Shown here: positions 33,410 to 44,675 of the stretch, piece after piece
Position numbering within the stretch: position 1 is the stretch's first letter
Layout: each line of letters begins with the position of its first letter
NCBI GenBank assembly: GCA_021234155.1
Contig: JAJEKV010000005.1
Span: 27,988,689-28,052,688, forward strand
DNA from: Isoetes taiwanensis
Lineage: Eukaryota > Streptophyta > Lycopodiopsida > Isoetales > Isoetaceae
Direction of reading: 5' to 3'
DNA: 64,000 nucleotides
Notes under the pieces: model-generated
Database searches by the model: none
Seen by the model: the letters and a program-made list of their open reading frames with translations, nothing else
Told to the model about the DNA's origin: nothing
Made by a program: the position numbers and the translations under genes

Positions 33410-33845
33410 TCAGAATAAGATTTGTCTGCTCTTTGGCATTCCGAAGCACATTGCTCTCAGACCCAGATCCTTTCCTGCCGAATGTGCCAAAATTCTGCCA
33501 TAGCCATGTATTCTATTGCTCTGCTTTTCTATGCTTACCTGCAATGCAAAGGCCAGATTTGCAAGAAACACATGCCATATCTTTGAACCATTTATGTTGG
33601 GCGAATTCCCCATATCCACCCAGCATAAGGGGGTGTGGCAAACACAAAATTTTACTTCTGGAATAGAGAATAACCAAAGAAAATCTAGAACCAAGAACTT
33701 AAATTGGTGCACCAAAAATTAACTCTTTTGATAACAAGGAGGAATACAAAGCTTTGGGCAGATTTGGATGTGGAGGAGGCTCTCACCCTCCTCCTTGAGC
33801 TCTGCCACTAAGCCCATATAGGCTTACATTCTGCCACGAGCCAGA
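33410..33845 (+). repeat. internal piece plus truncated LTR-like copy C
   Basis: 33,410-33,592 is the inverted copy of 31,830-32,008. Copy C follows from 33,595, is nearly identical to the start of copy A, and breaks off at 'ccacgagccagagag' (33,845). Confidence 0.65.
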
Positions 33846-34336
33846 GAGTACTTCCTCTTGCAAAGGCATGGATTGAGGTTGATAATTGGGGAAAAGAGCC
33901 ATCGACAAATTGAAGAAATATACTTTATTAGGATGGCACTCTTGACATGTGCCTGTATTAACTTAAAATTGCAATCAATTTCCTGTTTGGTTAGCATGAA
34001 GTGGAAGAGTATGAGACTAAAGTATAAACACATAAGTTCCAGGAGAAATGCAAGATGCGTGGCTCATAGACCCAGCAAGATGGGCAGAATGCTCTCCAAC
34101 GTTCTTGACATTCTAAGTGTCTGAAATTGACAAATGAGCAGCGATCTAAGATTTTGCCAATGAATTATTCAATTTTCATGGACTTGTGTAAGGGCAAGAG
34201 ATTCTCCTGTATTGCTCAAGGCAAAATTATGCCAATGTATAAGGTTTCCAGTGGGTTAAAAGAAACAATCAGAAATGATCAGTTGTTTAAATATGCTTTT
34301 AGGTACATAGTATCATATTTATTTGCCATGACCAAA
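33846..34336. other. 3' flank of the CAP gene
   Basis: No repeat or coding signature was found. It lies downstream of the minus-strand CAP gene and presumably contains its 3' untranslated region. Confidence 0.35.
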
Positions 34337-34825
34337 TCAGAAAGGACGTTCACCAATATAGTTCCCGGGGGGATCATAGTTACAGACAATGAGGGTATGC
34401 TGGCCAGGACAGACTACTTGAGCACAACCAAGTTTCTGGGTAGATTTCCAGACCACCTGAGTATAATGGCCACACATTTGTCTGCAGCTATTGGTTTCAT
34501 AAGAGAAGTGCTGTTTTTCTTCAACCCAAGACTGAACAGCATCATTTGCATCCCATGCTTTGCCCTTGCTGCCCCAAAACAAATTCTCGCCATAGGGTCC
34601 GTCGGAATGGCGCATCTTACAGTCTTCAAATTGGAGCTGGCGAGTCGCCCACCATTTTGCATATGCTGCTACTGAATCGTCCCATACTAGTCCTGGCAGG
34701 CCTGATTTTTGCCTCTCTCCATTGTGCAGCCTTAGATATGTGTCAATCTGATCTTTCTTTCCTTGCCCCAATACCAGAAGCAGTGCTGCCACTGCTACGA
34801 ACATGCCCTTCCATTTGGTCCCCAT
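34337..34825 (-). CDS. PR-1-like CAP-domain secreted protein
   Basis: This is an intact, intronless 162-codon ORF. Residues 1-22 form a signal peptide ending near 'LLLVLGQG'. The CAP (cysteine-rich secretory, antigen 5, PR-1) domain fills the rest: 'LRLHNGERQKSGLPGLVWDD', 'AAYAKWWATRQL', 'YGENLFWGS', the CAP1 signature 'CGHYTQVVWKST' and the CAP2 signature 'VCNYDPPGNYIGERPF'. All six conserved cysteines are present. Length and layout equal typical plant PR-1 proteins, which are apoplastic, sterol-binding, defence-associated proteins. The ATG is fixed by the signal peptide. A foldback element lies about 650 bases upstream, and part of the upstream region is copied at 55.2-55.35 kb. The frame open on the other strand is a shadow. 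Function in this species is inferred. Confidence 0.92.
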   Translation of the reverse strand: MGTKWKGMFVAVAALLLVLGQGKKDQIDTYLRLHNGERQKSGLPGLVWDDSVAAYAKWWATRQLQFEDCKMRHSDGPYGENLFWGSKGKAWDANDAVQSWVEEKQHFSYETNSCRQMCGHYTQVVWKSTQKLGCAQVVCPGQHTLIVCNYDPPGNYIGERPF

Positions 34826-35468
34826 TTTCCTTCCATTTTTTTTGCTGCAGATTTGCTGGTTTATGTTGTATGATTTTTGGGAATATGGATCGATTCGTTT
34901 TCCAGTTCGAACGTTACAAAGGTGGTATTTTCAACTGCTAATTCTTTAGAAAGCTTGAAGGTTGTCCAAACTTGTTTTCAAAAATTGCTGCACGGTTTAA
35001 TTTGTTGAAGAGGAGGTTCCCGCTTTGTTCAGCTTTGGTAAGGAAGGGACTATTTTGTTTCACAGCTTGATCCGTTTCAGCTTCATCTGTACCAACAAAG
35101 ACCTCTATTTTCCGCTTGCATGATTCCTACTTTTTAAACTATCGATTGAGAGATGGGTCAAAAACAGCATCATATGGCTTCTTTGTTTGAGGGGAAAATA
35201 AGGAACAATCGATGGAGAAACGAGATTCTTAGGCAAAATTATGCTTAAGAAGAAACGAAAAGGAGCATCAGAGGCAACAAACCAGAGTTGAAGCCCGGAA
35301 TCAGAGTTGCAGGTAAAGTCGAAATAGGAATGCAGAGACACGAACAGAGCCATTGGAGTTGAAGCCAAAACAGAGCCATCCGAGTTGAAGCGAATATTCG
35401 GACGATTACTGGGATTTGGAATATTTGGAAGTTTAAAAGCTAGAAAAAGGCACGTCAGAGGCTAATTA
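34826..35468 (-). other. upstream region of the CAP gene
   Basis: This 640-base region between the CAP start and foldback F2 probably holds its promoter. I could not single out a TATA box. Bases 35,345-35,468 (reverse complement) are repeated at 55,200-55,349, including 'gcctctgacgtgcctttttc' and 'cgtccgaatattcg'. Confidence 0.4.
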
Positions 35469-36788
35469 GGGTGGCCCAGTGCAGCCAGATTTCACGTGTC
35501 AATTTGGATACCTAATATTATTTCTCCAAAGATATGGACATCAAAAAATATCAGGCTAGAAAGTTATGGTGCCTTAAAGTAAGGGGGGTCTAGCGTCCAC
35601 TGTCGCGAGGCCCCTAACCACACTGCGTGGTACTCAAAGCCACCTTTCGCGGGGGTTATTGCTCGCAGACGCGCGATAAGTGCCACCTAGCGCGCGCTTG
35701 AGTGAACCTGCACGCCTGACCGTCTCTCACGGTCGGGCCACATCCCATTAATATCAATGGGCGTATACGGGGCCTACGATGCCAGCTATCGATACGTATG
35801 CCGCCAGCTATCGAGGTACCTGCCAACGGTCACCGTTGCCCTTTTAGCCCTCCTCCGCCAAAATTCGAGCCGATTTTCCACACTGCAATTCCAAATCTGC
35901 ATCCAAATTGGCCCGAACATTCTCTGCCTCATCCAAAAGAAAGGTAATTTGGCTTTAAAACCTGGATTTTTGGAAATCCGGAACCGCCAGGTACGCGGAA
36001 TGGGCATCATTACAATTACTAGTTTAAATTGAGAGCTCGACCAGCCACTATTCCATTCCGCTCAAGCATCCCGGGGGCCCCAAGCGTCGGAGGTAAGCAC
36101 TGATCGTCTGTTGTGTATTTGGTGTCGAGTCGCCACTGACTTCAGGCGTAATTTCATTGCAGCACAGAAGAAGTCGCCATGGATCACGCGAGGAGAACCA
36201 GCTATCCTGGATCGGGTTCTAGGTGGGACGTCGTTAGGGGTGGCGGCTCTGATCCCAACAAAGAGGGCTTGCCCTCTTCCGAGCGCTCTGCCCTCGCGTG
36301 CGAGCTCGACAACTTCAACGACTCCTAACAGTTTCAGGGTTAGGAATTGCTTAGTAACCTCGGCCGAAATTACAACAGTCGTGGGTTCGTCTGTTAGTGT
36401 AGAGGTTTCGCTTGAGATCGTGTCCCAGGTTGAGCGGGCGAAGTCCGAAGCAGATCTCATCCATTGCCAGATAGGAGATCACAGTGAGAGACGGTCAGGC
36501 GTGCAGGTTCACTCAAGTGCGCGGTAGATGGCACTTATCGCTGCAGGCAATAACCCCCGCGAAAGGTGGCCTCGAGTACCACGCAGTGTGGTTAGGGGCC
36601 TCGGGACGGTGGACGCTAGACCCCCCTTACTTTAAGGCACCATAACTTTCTAGCCTGATATTTTTTGGTGTCCATGTCTTTGGAAAAGTTGTTACATACA
36701 ACATTAGGTATCCAAATTAGTTGCGGATCGAGAGACACGTGAAATTCGGCTGCACTAGGGCAGTGCGCGAAACATGGCGACCATACCC
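35469..36788. mobile_element. foldback element F2
   Basis: This is a relative of F1 with unequal arms. The outer 300 bases pair (left 35,469-35,745, right 36,485-36,788); the left side also contains the inner arm sequence up to about 36,200. The centre carries a 'core' absent from F1 (about 36,225-36,480: 'ccctcttccgagcgctctgc', 'ctcgacaacttcaacgactc', 'agcagatctcatccattgcc'). The right end CCATACCC at 36,781-36,788 and its flank match F1's left border inverted, as expected from the large inverted duplication. No transposase is present. Confidence 0.75.
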
Positions 36789-37066
36789 TACCTCTTTATC
36801 AAACTATTTTAAAGCATGACAAAGTGATATAAATTGAATTAAATTTTATTGTCGAGGCTACCATGTTGTGAACCATTTCAAAGTGCAAATGGCATATGTT
36901 GTTTGAATACTTTAGATAATGCCACTGCATTTAAGGCATCTCGTTTTAGTAATGTTCTTTGGCATTGAGTCTAATTGTGGATTTCTTCCCTTTTCTGGAA
37001 CAATATAATTACTATTCAATTTACCCTAAGTAAAGTTAATTCAAAGAATTAGTAATGGGGTAAGGA
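36789..37066. repeat. flank shared with 20.68-20.92 kb (inverted)
   Basis: This is the inverted partner of the arm-1 segment next to F1, up to 'aattctttgaattaac'. It ends where the DNA transposon begins. The bases 'GGGGTAAGGA' next to the transposon may be a remnant of the LINE tail that occupies this position in arm 1. Confidence 0.75.
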
Positions 37067-37083
37067 CCCGGGGGGTTCACCTC

Positions 37084-37430
37084 TATGTAAAGGGGATATG
37101 GCATGTGCGTTCCAGGGGTCGGGAGAAACCCCTCCATATACGGCTCTCCCCCCATAGAAACCCCTATGTATACAGTCTGGTGTTTGTGAAAAATAATATC
37201 TGATTCCATACTTTTACGCCTAGTCCAATCCCCATTGACCCTACCCTTAACCTTATTTTTACGTCAGGATAGCCTACCCTCTACCTTATATTTACATTCA
37301 GCCTCGTAGCATAGAGGACTGTAGAGCTCCATGAAGGTTTAGGGTTCAATGGTTCAATGGTCCCTCTTAGTTCAATGGTGGTCACCTGGGTGGTCACTGA
37401 AAAAAAGAAAAGCAGGGAACACCAACCAAC
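37084..37430. other. subterminal region of the transposon
   Basis: This GC- and C-run-rich stretch ('cccctccatatacggctctc', 'ccccatagaaacccctatg') has small inverted repeats. No frame is recognised. It may hold transposase-binding sites. Confidence 0.3.
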
Positions 37431-37431
37431 G

Positions 37432-37615
37432 GGGTTAATAGATTTTTTTATTGGGTTAATAGTTAATAGGGTTAATAGATTCTATTATTGTGTTAATAGG
37501 GTTAGGCTAATAGTTAGGCTAATAGTGTTAATAGTTATTGGGTTAATAGGGTTAATAGATTGTATTATTGTGTTAATAGGGTTAGGCTAATAGAGTAATA
37601 GGGTTTATTATTGGG
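37432..37615 (+). repeat. GGGTTAATAG minisatellite
   Basis: About 180 bases of drifting GGGTTAATAG, GGTTAGGCTAATAG and 'attgtattattgtgttaata' units lie just upstream of the 102-codon ORF. It resembles telomeric repeats only superficially. Confidence 0.7.
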
Positions 37616-37707
37616 TGGCACGCCTTTTTAGATTTTACATAATGGCAATAAGATTTTTCATTAAGGTTTATCATTAAGGTTTTGGCGGGCATTATGGCTC
37701 GGCATGC

Positions 37708-37720
37708 AGCTATATAATCC
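37708..37720 (+). promoter_or_regulatory. putative TATA box of the 102-codon ORF
   Basis: GCTATATAAT lies about 85 bases before the ATG at 37,796, a sensible distance for a plant promoter with a short leader. The leader is a pyrimidine-rich 'ctccatctccttc' tandem repeat. Confidence 0.45.
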
Positions 37721-37795
37721 GACCTCCATCTCCTTCTACTTCCATCTCCTTCGACCTCCATCTCCTTCGCCTTCTACTTCTTTCAATCTGTCGGA

Positions 37796-38104
37796 ATGGC
37801 CCGGACCAAGACCACTGCCAAACGCCGCCTGGATGAATCTGTCGGATCCGGATCTGGATCCGGTTCTGACTCCGACCCTTCCGAGCATTCTGGCGGTTCT
37901 GGCACCACAATGAAAATTGTGGCTCGATTTACCTGTGCAGAGGTGTCTCGCTTGCGAGAAATAGGAGCTTACCTTTCTGAAAAGGTTTTGCAGTGGGTTG
38001 ATCAGGTGCATGTCAATGAAGAGCGACTGTTGGAGATGAAAATTTTTGCTGAAGACAATGAACTGTTCGTGGAGCTGAAGATGCCTCCTCCTGGACACGT
38101 CTAG
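37796..38104 (+). CDS. 102-residue transposon ORF, histone-H3-like N-terminus
   Basis: This intact ORF has a TATA-like box, a pyrimidine-rich leader and a clean stop. It begins 'MARTKTTAKRRLDES'; after Met removal the first four residues, ARTK, equal the N-terminus of histone H3, followed by T-T-A-K in place of Q-T-A-R-K. An acidic Ser/Gly/Asp linker (about residues 15-38) and a predicted helical domain follow ('TCAEVSRLREIGAYLSEKVL', 'NEERLLEMKIFAEDNELFVE'). There is no histone fold. It lies inside the transposon opposite to the transposase gene, so it may be an accessory protein of the element or a captured host gene. The match to H3 is short and could be chance. I do not recognise the C-terminal domain. 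Confidence 0.6.
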   Translation: MARTKTTAKRRLDESVGSGSGSGSDSDPSEHSGGSGTTMKIVARFTCAEVSRLREIGAYLSEKVLQWVDQVHVNEERLLEMKIFAEDNELFVELKMPPPGHV

Positions 38105-38797
38105 TGGCTTGTTCCCCTTCTTAGTATCCTAGGTTTTTGCTTTCACGGCTATGTATATGAAATCCCCCGGGCTCCTTAACTTATGTTGTGAACAAGTCTG
38201 ATGTAAACTTTTGGCCCAGATATTTTTTTTTGTGAATGAAGGCCTATATGTAAACTGGCTTGGGCAGCTTGTGACGGTTCCTTTTTATGCGAATCCCATG
38301 TGAATACATAATATGATATGATATGGTTTCTGAAATTTTGTCTCTTGATTTCGTACAGTCTCTTGGTTTCTGAAATTTTGTCTCTTAATTTTGTCTCTTG
38401 ATTTTGTTTAGAAGTATAGTCTGTAGGAAAAATCGTGCAGTTATCATATGAAATCTCTTTTTTCTATTACTTAGACAGGAAATTAAAGATCTGTAGTTAG
38501 GGTTTAGGGTTATTCATTTGATACATCAGATCAATACAGTGCCTTACGAGCTGTGTTTAAATGTTTATAACCCTTAAATGTTCATGCTTAAATCAGTGTT
38601 TAGATGTTAAAATGTCCATGTAATAGTGTTAATGCTTTGCTAAAAATAATTGCATACCTCTGTTTGGTTTTCAGAAGGAAAGATACAAGTGCAGGCAGCC
38701 ATTTTTCAGCAAGACCATAAACTTTATAAAGCATATGAGTAACCATTGTTTATGCCTTAAACACCCTTAAGTAGGATCACAATCACAAGTAAAACCC
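38105..38797. other. transposon spacer between the two genes
   Basis: The 3' flanks of the convergent ORFs meet here. A tandem 'tggtttctgaaattttgtct' repeat lies at 38,325-38,408, and two adjacent TTTAGGG-like units near 38,495. Nothing else is recognised. Confidence 0.4.
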
Positions 38798-41700
38798 TTA
38801 AGTGTTTTGAACATAACGTTTAAGCAAACAGATTGTTAGTAGCAGACTATAACCATTTAGTGGCCCTAATGACATGGCTATCCTACCATTATTTTGCTCA
38901 CGTACAAACTTATTCAGTTGTACCCTATCATTATCATGCAGATGGTAAATGTTTTTGGCAGGGTCATATTTTAAACATGCAAGGGATATGATAGACTCAA
39001 GGTCTATGAGTCTATTATCGGTTAGATCGTATGTAAACCATATGGACTTGGCATCCTTGCCAACGTGTTTTCTGTAATATGCTAGATTTAGCTGAACTTC
39101 AAAGGAAGGGCGTTTAACCAAGTCCACGGGCTCTCTACTCTCTCTCCACGCACTGCCAGACTTCCTCCTCATGCTCAATACCCTTCCAAGGTACCAAACC
39201 TTTTGAATTGACACAGATTTCTGCTTCTTTTTGGCTGTAGCATGTCTAGTCTGTGGTACCACCATTTCTTCCACAGGTTCTTCAAAGTAGACCGCACAGT
39301 CTATTCCAATGCCTAGTAGAGTCAGTGCATTAACATTATTTTCTTCAATTGAATATACCAAAGTCCTAACTCTCGTCAACCTATCCTTCGAAAGCCATGG
39401 GTTTCCATTCAAATGACTTACAATGGTTGACTTAAAGATTCGCTTCCCTTCCATCTCAACATGCCAAGATATATGAGAGGGCTTTTTCCTTTCACATTCA
39501 TCCAACATTTCATCAAATACATGACGTAATTAAGAGCTGGCCACATCAGCCTCACTTACTACTTCTTCACCTTGAGGCTCCGTGCTCTCTTCCACAACAT
39601 CGGTCTCATCTCCTACAATGTTAGAACTCAAGTCTAGCGAGAAATTACTTTTAAAGCAATCCTCAAATTTCCATGGTTCATTAAACCATGGATCAGTGCC
39701 CGTGCATGTAATACCGACACTCTCGCACAATTCTTGTGCAGCAGTAAGCCCTTCCTTTAAAGCAGCAACAATCTTCTCGTCCGTATCCACGCCACTATAA
39801 TCTGCAAGGTCACAGTTCATCACTTTTACCATCAGTATTTACCTTTTTTTCTAACTCCTGCCAAATGTGCTCTTGCTTGACGTGAGTTGCCGGAAATAAG
39901 AGGGTCGTGGCAGCCTGAAATTCAGAGATATGATTCAAAGCAGAGGCACGTTCCAACAAGTCTGCCCCATCATACGACCTTTCATTACGCACCATGCCAC
40001 CCACTTTGGAGAAGAAGTTTTCGCACACGTCCGATCCTGTGCACTGTAAGGGCAACTCTAGTTGCCCAAATTTATCCCTGAAATACTTAATGAGCAGCAC
40101 AACAAAATGACATGACAATTGCACATCTATGAAGGTTTCCCGACTAATGAAGTTTGTACTCAACGAATACGTGCTTTTCAACCATAGCCTCCAATGTCTG
40201 TTATGAACAAGAGCTTGAATCATTAGCAAATTCCCAGAATTTCAGTTAACAATCCAAACTAAAAGAAGCAAAAGCTATTCTTGCACACCTAAAAAAAAAG
40301 GAGACTGTTGCAGCAGCCTTAACCCTTGCTCTCAGGTCCATAGTAGGTGACAAGAAGATGTCAATATAGGTCGCCACAATTTCCAAATAAACTTTTGTCC
40401 CCAAATTCCGAGCTGGTGGGCCTGCAGTACCATTTCTGAGGTCGTCCAAGCACCCTTGAACCTTTCTAGAGGCAAGGCGTTGGGCCGCTTCACATCTCCA
40501 AGTTCCAACCCATGCCTCCCTTGGCATAACTCAAAGACATGGTGTATGTCATTAAGAGTGACTAGCTCGTTCCCTAAGTACAATCTTCTAAATGCACTGT
40601 CCAACGGATTAACAAGCTTCTTGCCATTGTGCACGAAATCTTGATCATGCAGCCCATAAACATCATCATTAATTGAGCCACTTAAAGGCCAACCAATCCA
40701 TGGCACTTCAAATGTAGAGTCCTTAGAGCCCTTTGATGTGTAGTCCTCAAACATGCATGCTCTTCGTCTTGAATCTCCATTCGAGCTGTGGCCGATTAGA
40801 GGGCCAACAACCATTCTCAAGTGTGCATTCCACAACTCCTGGATTCGGTTCCACTGACGTCTTACTTCAAGGTGATCGAATCTATTACACGTAAGAATAA
40901 TAGCAAGGACAAGCTTGGGCAGCTTCTTGTGCAAGGGGTTTACAATAAGAACTCTTGCATAGTGAGAAATCACATTCTCCTCGAGGGCCTTCGTAATGAC
41001 ATTGTAGCCCTCTTCATTGCAGCCAACAATCACCTCAAAGGTGCCATTGCAGACATGTCCTTCCTTCTTTCCACAAAAGCCAAGTAAACAATCATCTCTA
41101 GGAATCCAACGAACAGCCCTCTTCACCACGGTCTCATCCTCGGCCACAATTGCTGGAATTCCACCCAAATCAAGCTGCTGGCGTTGCATGTGTCAAGAAT
41201 ATGAGCAAGATGCTTGAATGTGTCTTCCCTGATACCGACTTTGTAAAAGAAGCTTTCTCGTGTAGAGCGCATCGTCGTGGACATACTTGGGCCTGCAAAG
41301 TTTAGAGAAAGAAAATTGTGCATTCTTCTCCCTCCCCAAATCTTTATTGTTTCAAACAATGCTTTCGTGGTTTCTCTATATCTTCTTTTATGGCCAGGTC
41401 TGATTATGTTTTGAGCTATGTCCCTTAAAAAATCCCACAAAGCTGGCCTACCACTAAATTTTCCTTGCCGATGTGCCTCCACTATGTCTTGGCAAAATCT
41501 GTTCACATCCTTTCTGTTCATGGACTCCTCCAAACTTCCTTTAAGTGACCTTTCCTTCATTGACAATGCCACAACTCTCATTCGGGAAAACATTAACTCT
41601 GCTTTCAACTTCCTTATCTCAGACCCAGCAGATCTAGCCATTTTTTTAACCTCTATGCTATTCAGATAATCTGATCTAATACGTAATTTAGTAGTTCTAA

Positions 41701-43429
41701 GTCCCCTTGCTACCTTATCATCAGTTTGCCTATGCACTCTCATGTAAAAATCTTTTTCCTTCGGAATAGCAGCACAAAGTGAACATTGATAATTAACAAA
41801 GGGTTCACCACTAAGGCTAATCCTCTTGCACTTCGTATGCCTAAACGTGCCACTTCTGTCCAACCACTAATGTATGCTGCAATGTAGGTTCACAATACCA
41901 TTTTGTTCCCATTTTCAGCTCATGCAGAAAGGGTCTTAAATCCTTGGCTTTATCTCCATACTTCCCACCATACTTATATTTGTTTTGCCAAAAGCCCCAA
42001 CATAGTAAAGCCAAAGATGTTTCGTTGGGGGAAAGACAACGAAGTCTAAATAATCTACAAACTTACAATACAATAAATGTTACAAAGAAAGTTTTGTTTA
42101 CTCCGTGAACTATTACTTGATGATGCTTGGCTGCTTTCGTAGATGGAGGGTCACGCAAAAAACAAGGCAAAGTAAAAATCAGTGAGAAAAACAACGTGGA
42201 GGAGGTAAAGGAGCAAAGTAAAAATCAGTAAGAAAAACAAGGTAGAATATGAACACTTGTAGCAAACAAAATGTAGCGACCCTTTGCAAAAACTTAAGCA
42301 AATTCCTTGATTCGGGTCCAGTTCAACAGATTTCTTGGGCCCACCTCTTGTTCTTTGCTCATCTGAATCCTTCTCAATATTCATGACGGCATGCACGTGC
42401 CTCTTTGAGAGAATATGGTCTTTCATATGGCCAATGAGACTTCAGATTTGGGAAACGACTCAAGGAGCCTTTCACACATGACACAAATGATAATGAATGT
42501 CTTCAACACTTACAAATCCACCAATGGTATTCTCGTAAAAAGCTCGAATACTCTAGTTTCCTCTTGAAACTTTGCAATGGCAGTAAAAACGACTTTCAAC
42601 TAGAGCTTGGTTCTCTTTGGACACATGCAACTCTTCCTCTTCATTACAAGGCTGATCCTCCTTTTCCTCAATCTGCGGACCCCGGCAGACCCTTTTCCTC
42701 AAGCTTGAGGTTACTCTCATAATTCTCAAAGATGACCCTTGGAATTTAGATGGTTGCGTTCAAAGTTACACATGGTATTATCTCCACCTTTCCATACTTC
42801 TTTTCACATTCAATACACCAAATAGAAAATCTTGCTTTACCATGGACATCATAAGAGCACAATTCAAACTGTCCTTTCGATTTCTTTGCTTCAACTTCAC
42901 GCTCAACTTCTTCCACGGCATGTTGCCATCGGCAACATCAAATTTAGTTGCTAACTTGGATAGCAAATTTTGCCCTGCTGAATTCAGATCGCACATCATC
43001 TAAAAAGGAAGCATTTTCAACTAGATGGAGTTCATCATCGTTTACCTCTTCATTGGTGCGATCCTCGGCTATGACAGTTTAGTCTATCATCACAAATTGG
43101 TGATTTAGAGATGCAATGCTTTCAAGCTGCAAAGTCCTTTGCCTTTTATGTGCATGCTCCCCAACCACCTTGATAGTAATCTCGTCAGTAGAAACCTTAA
43201 ACCTTAGCTCCTACCTTGGTGTGAAGGCCACTTCCCTATCTTCAAGAAATACAAATTCTTTTTCATCCTCTAGCAACCCGTCCCGTCTTATTTCGTTTCG
43301 TACATCCACATAAGTGCACTCGTGGGAGACGATGAAAAGGCCAAGGCCAGTCACAACTCCACACCCATCATTCACCTTGATGACTACTGTCTTCTCCATT
43401 TTTGTCAACCTGCAAATAAGAAGCATCAA
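38798..43429 (-). pseudogene. decayed transposase gene of unknown superfamily
   Basis: Overlapping open stretches of 236, 100, 139, 93, 285 and 246 codons tile 38.8-41.86 kb on the minus strand, with shorter pieces to 43.43 kb, where 'MEKTVVIKVNDGCGVVTGLG' could be the start. Near 42,420 'HILSKRHVHAV' after 'CVMCERLL' suggests a zinc-finger DNA-binding part. The middle holds 'IPAIVAEDETVVKRAVRWIP', then 'LLGFCGKKEGH', possibly the first acidic catalytic region of an RNase H-fold transposase, then 'GLHDQDFVHNGKKLVNPLDS', 'YLEIVATYIDIFLSPTMDLR' and 'QCTGSDVCENFFSKVGG'. The C-terminal part has 'VWYLGRVLSMRRKSG' and 'WFTYDLTDNRLIDLESII'. Only a few frameshifts (near 41,170, 40,500, 40,240 and 39,820) separate the pieces, so it died recently. 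P-like or another DDE family is possible. Confidence 0.65.
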
Positions 43430-43882
43430 ATGTTAGAGCAGAAATATGCAGACCCGAAAACTTCTAGAAAGGACCGAAATGGAGGCATGGGAATCTCAGC
43501 AACAAAACTAAACAGACGAATCCTCAGCAATGTCTTCTGCGTTTCAGAAAAAAGTACTTCTAATCCGTTGATAAGAAACTATAAAAACAGGTTTTGTGAA
43601 GCAAAAACTGTACAAGGAAAAAAAATTTCAAAACATAACTCCGGAAATGCAAGCACCCTTAAACGTATCTGTCCGGCATTGATCAAAGAATCTAAGCCCC
43701 CTTAACGTATTTCTAGGTCCCTCCACCTGCAGCGAAAGCGCCCTGAAACCGTGGATATACAGCAGGTCCGGCGCCAAAATGTAAGACGCTCCTTAGGTAT
43801 ACGTACTTGAAAATGTCAAAAAAACCCCTTCATCGCCCACGCACATGTTTTGTACGGAAAAACAGGGTGAACCCCCCGGGGG

Positions 43883-44675
43883 TTGAAGGCTAGATGAAGG
43901 AATGAAGAACGAAAAGGATATGAGAGAAGGATTGAATTGAATTAAATTAACTTTTATCGTCCTCGTAGACCATGAGGTCTATGGGAAGGGTAGGATGATG
44001 TGGAAGTTAAGGTTGGAACAATAAAAAGGAGTGATATCTTGGTGTTGTTTTCCTTGTAGGACATAATCATATTTACAATTATTAAGGTGTCAACTATTCT
44101 ATATAGGTTAGAGAGGGCACCGTCTGCATGTACAAAGAATCACAAGAATTCTTCAAACCCTAATGGATGCTCATAGGATACAGAACCATTGATGGGCTTT
44201 ATCACTAAGTTTTCTATTTTTGTTTTTTGCTAGATTTAACTAGCGGTTTCAACTGGGAGAATGCCCCTAGAAGTTGAAGACTGTTGTACTTAGTTGGTTG
44301 GTCTTAGGTCCTATGTGTCTCGGTAGGCATATATAAACTCTTATTTTCTCTTTTCCTTTGTTTCTTTCTCCCTCGCTTCATGAGGTAATACTTTCTCCAT
44401 CGGATTTATTTTAGTCCTTTTAGGAACAAACGAGCAGTAGCCAAGATAAACAATATTGTACACCTGGTCGAATCACATCGTTTGGTTTGGCATATTTGCA
44501 CCAAATCTTGATAACATTATACCCTGCACCAGCCAAGATAAATAATGGTTGAAACACAATTGCTGATTTGGCATATGTGCACCTAATCCTGACTTAGCAA
44601 TATAACCAATCCACAACAACAAAAGTACTTTTGTTCGTTTTTTTATTTTCTGTAATATGTCACTAAAAAGTAGTC
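43883..44675 (-). repeat. arm-2 copy of 17.69-18.47 kb
   Basis: It matches arm 1 from 'ctagccttcaa' to 'actttttagtgac' with scattered substitutions and a few small indels (for example a 'tctgtaatat' stretch absent from arm 1). Confidence 0.8.

Larger units (their letters stand above)
37067..43882 (-). mobile_element. 6.8-kb DNA transposon with unfamiliar transposase
   Basis: The ends are inverted repeats. The left reads CCCGGGGGGTTCACC from 37,067; the right, reverse complemented from 43,882, reads CCCCCGGGGGGTTCACC. About 20 bases further in, both ends have CATGTGCGT. Arm 1 lacks this element at the homologous site, showing it is a discrete insertion. It carries a long decayed transposase gene on the minus strand (38.8-43.4 kb) and an intact 102-codon ORF on the plus strand near the left end (37.8 kb). 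No target duplication is obvious. I cannot assign a superfamily by eye. Confidence 0.75.

Noticed and set aside
34127-34675. 182-codon plus-strand ORF
   Set aside because: It overlaps the intact CAP gene on the opposite strand, and its sequence has no family resemblance; it is a shadow frame.
37432-37615. Interstitial telomere repeat
   Set aside because: The unit is GGGTTAATAG with drift, not TTTAGGG, and is only about 180 bases long inside a transposon.
37796-38104. Histone H3 gene or pseudogene
   Set aside because: Only the first few residues resemble H3; there is no histone fold sequence, so it is described as an unknown ORF with an H3-like start.
38495-38515. TTTAGGG telomere-like pair
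   Set aside because: Only two units occur; this is expected by chance or as a common plant promoter word.
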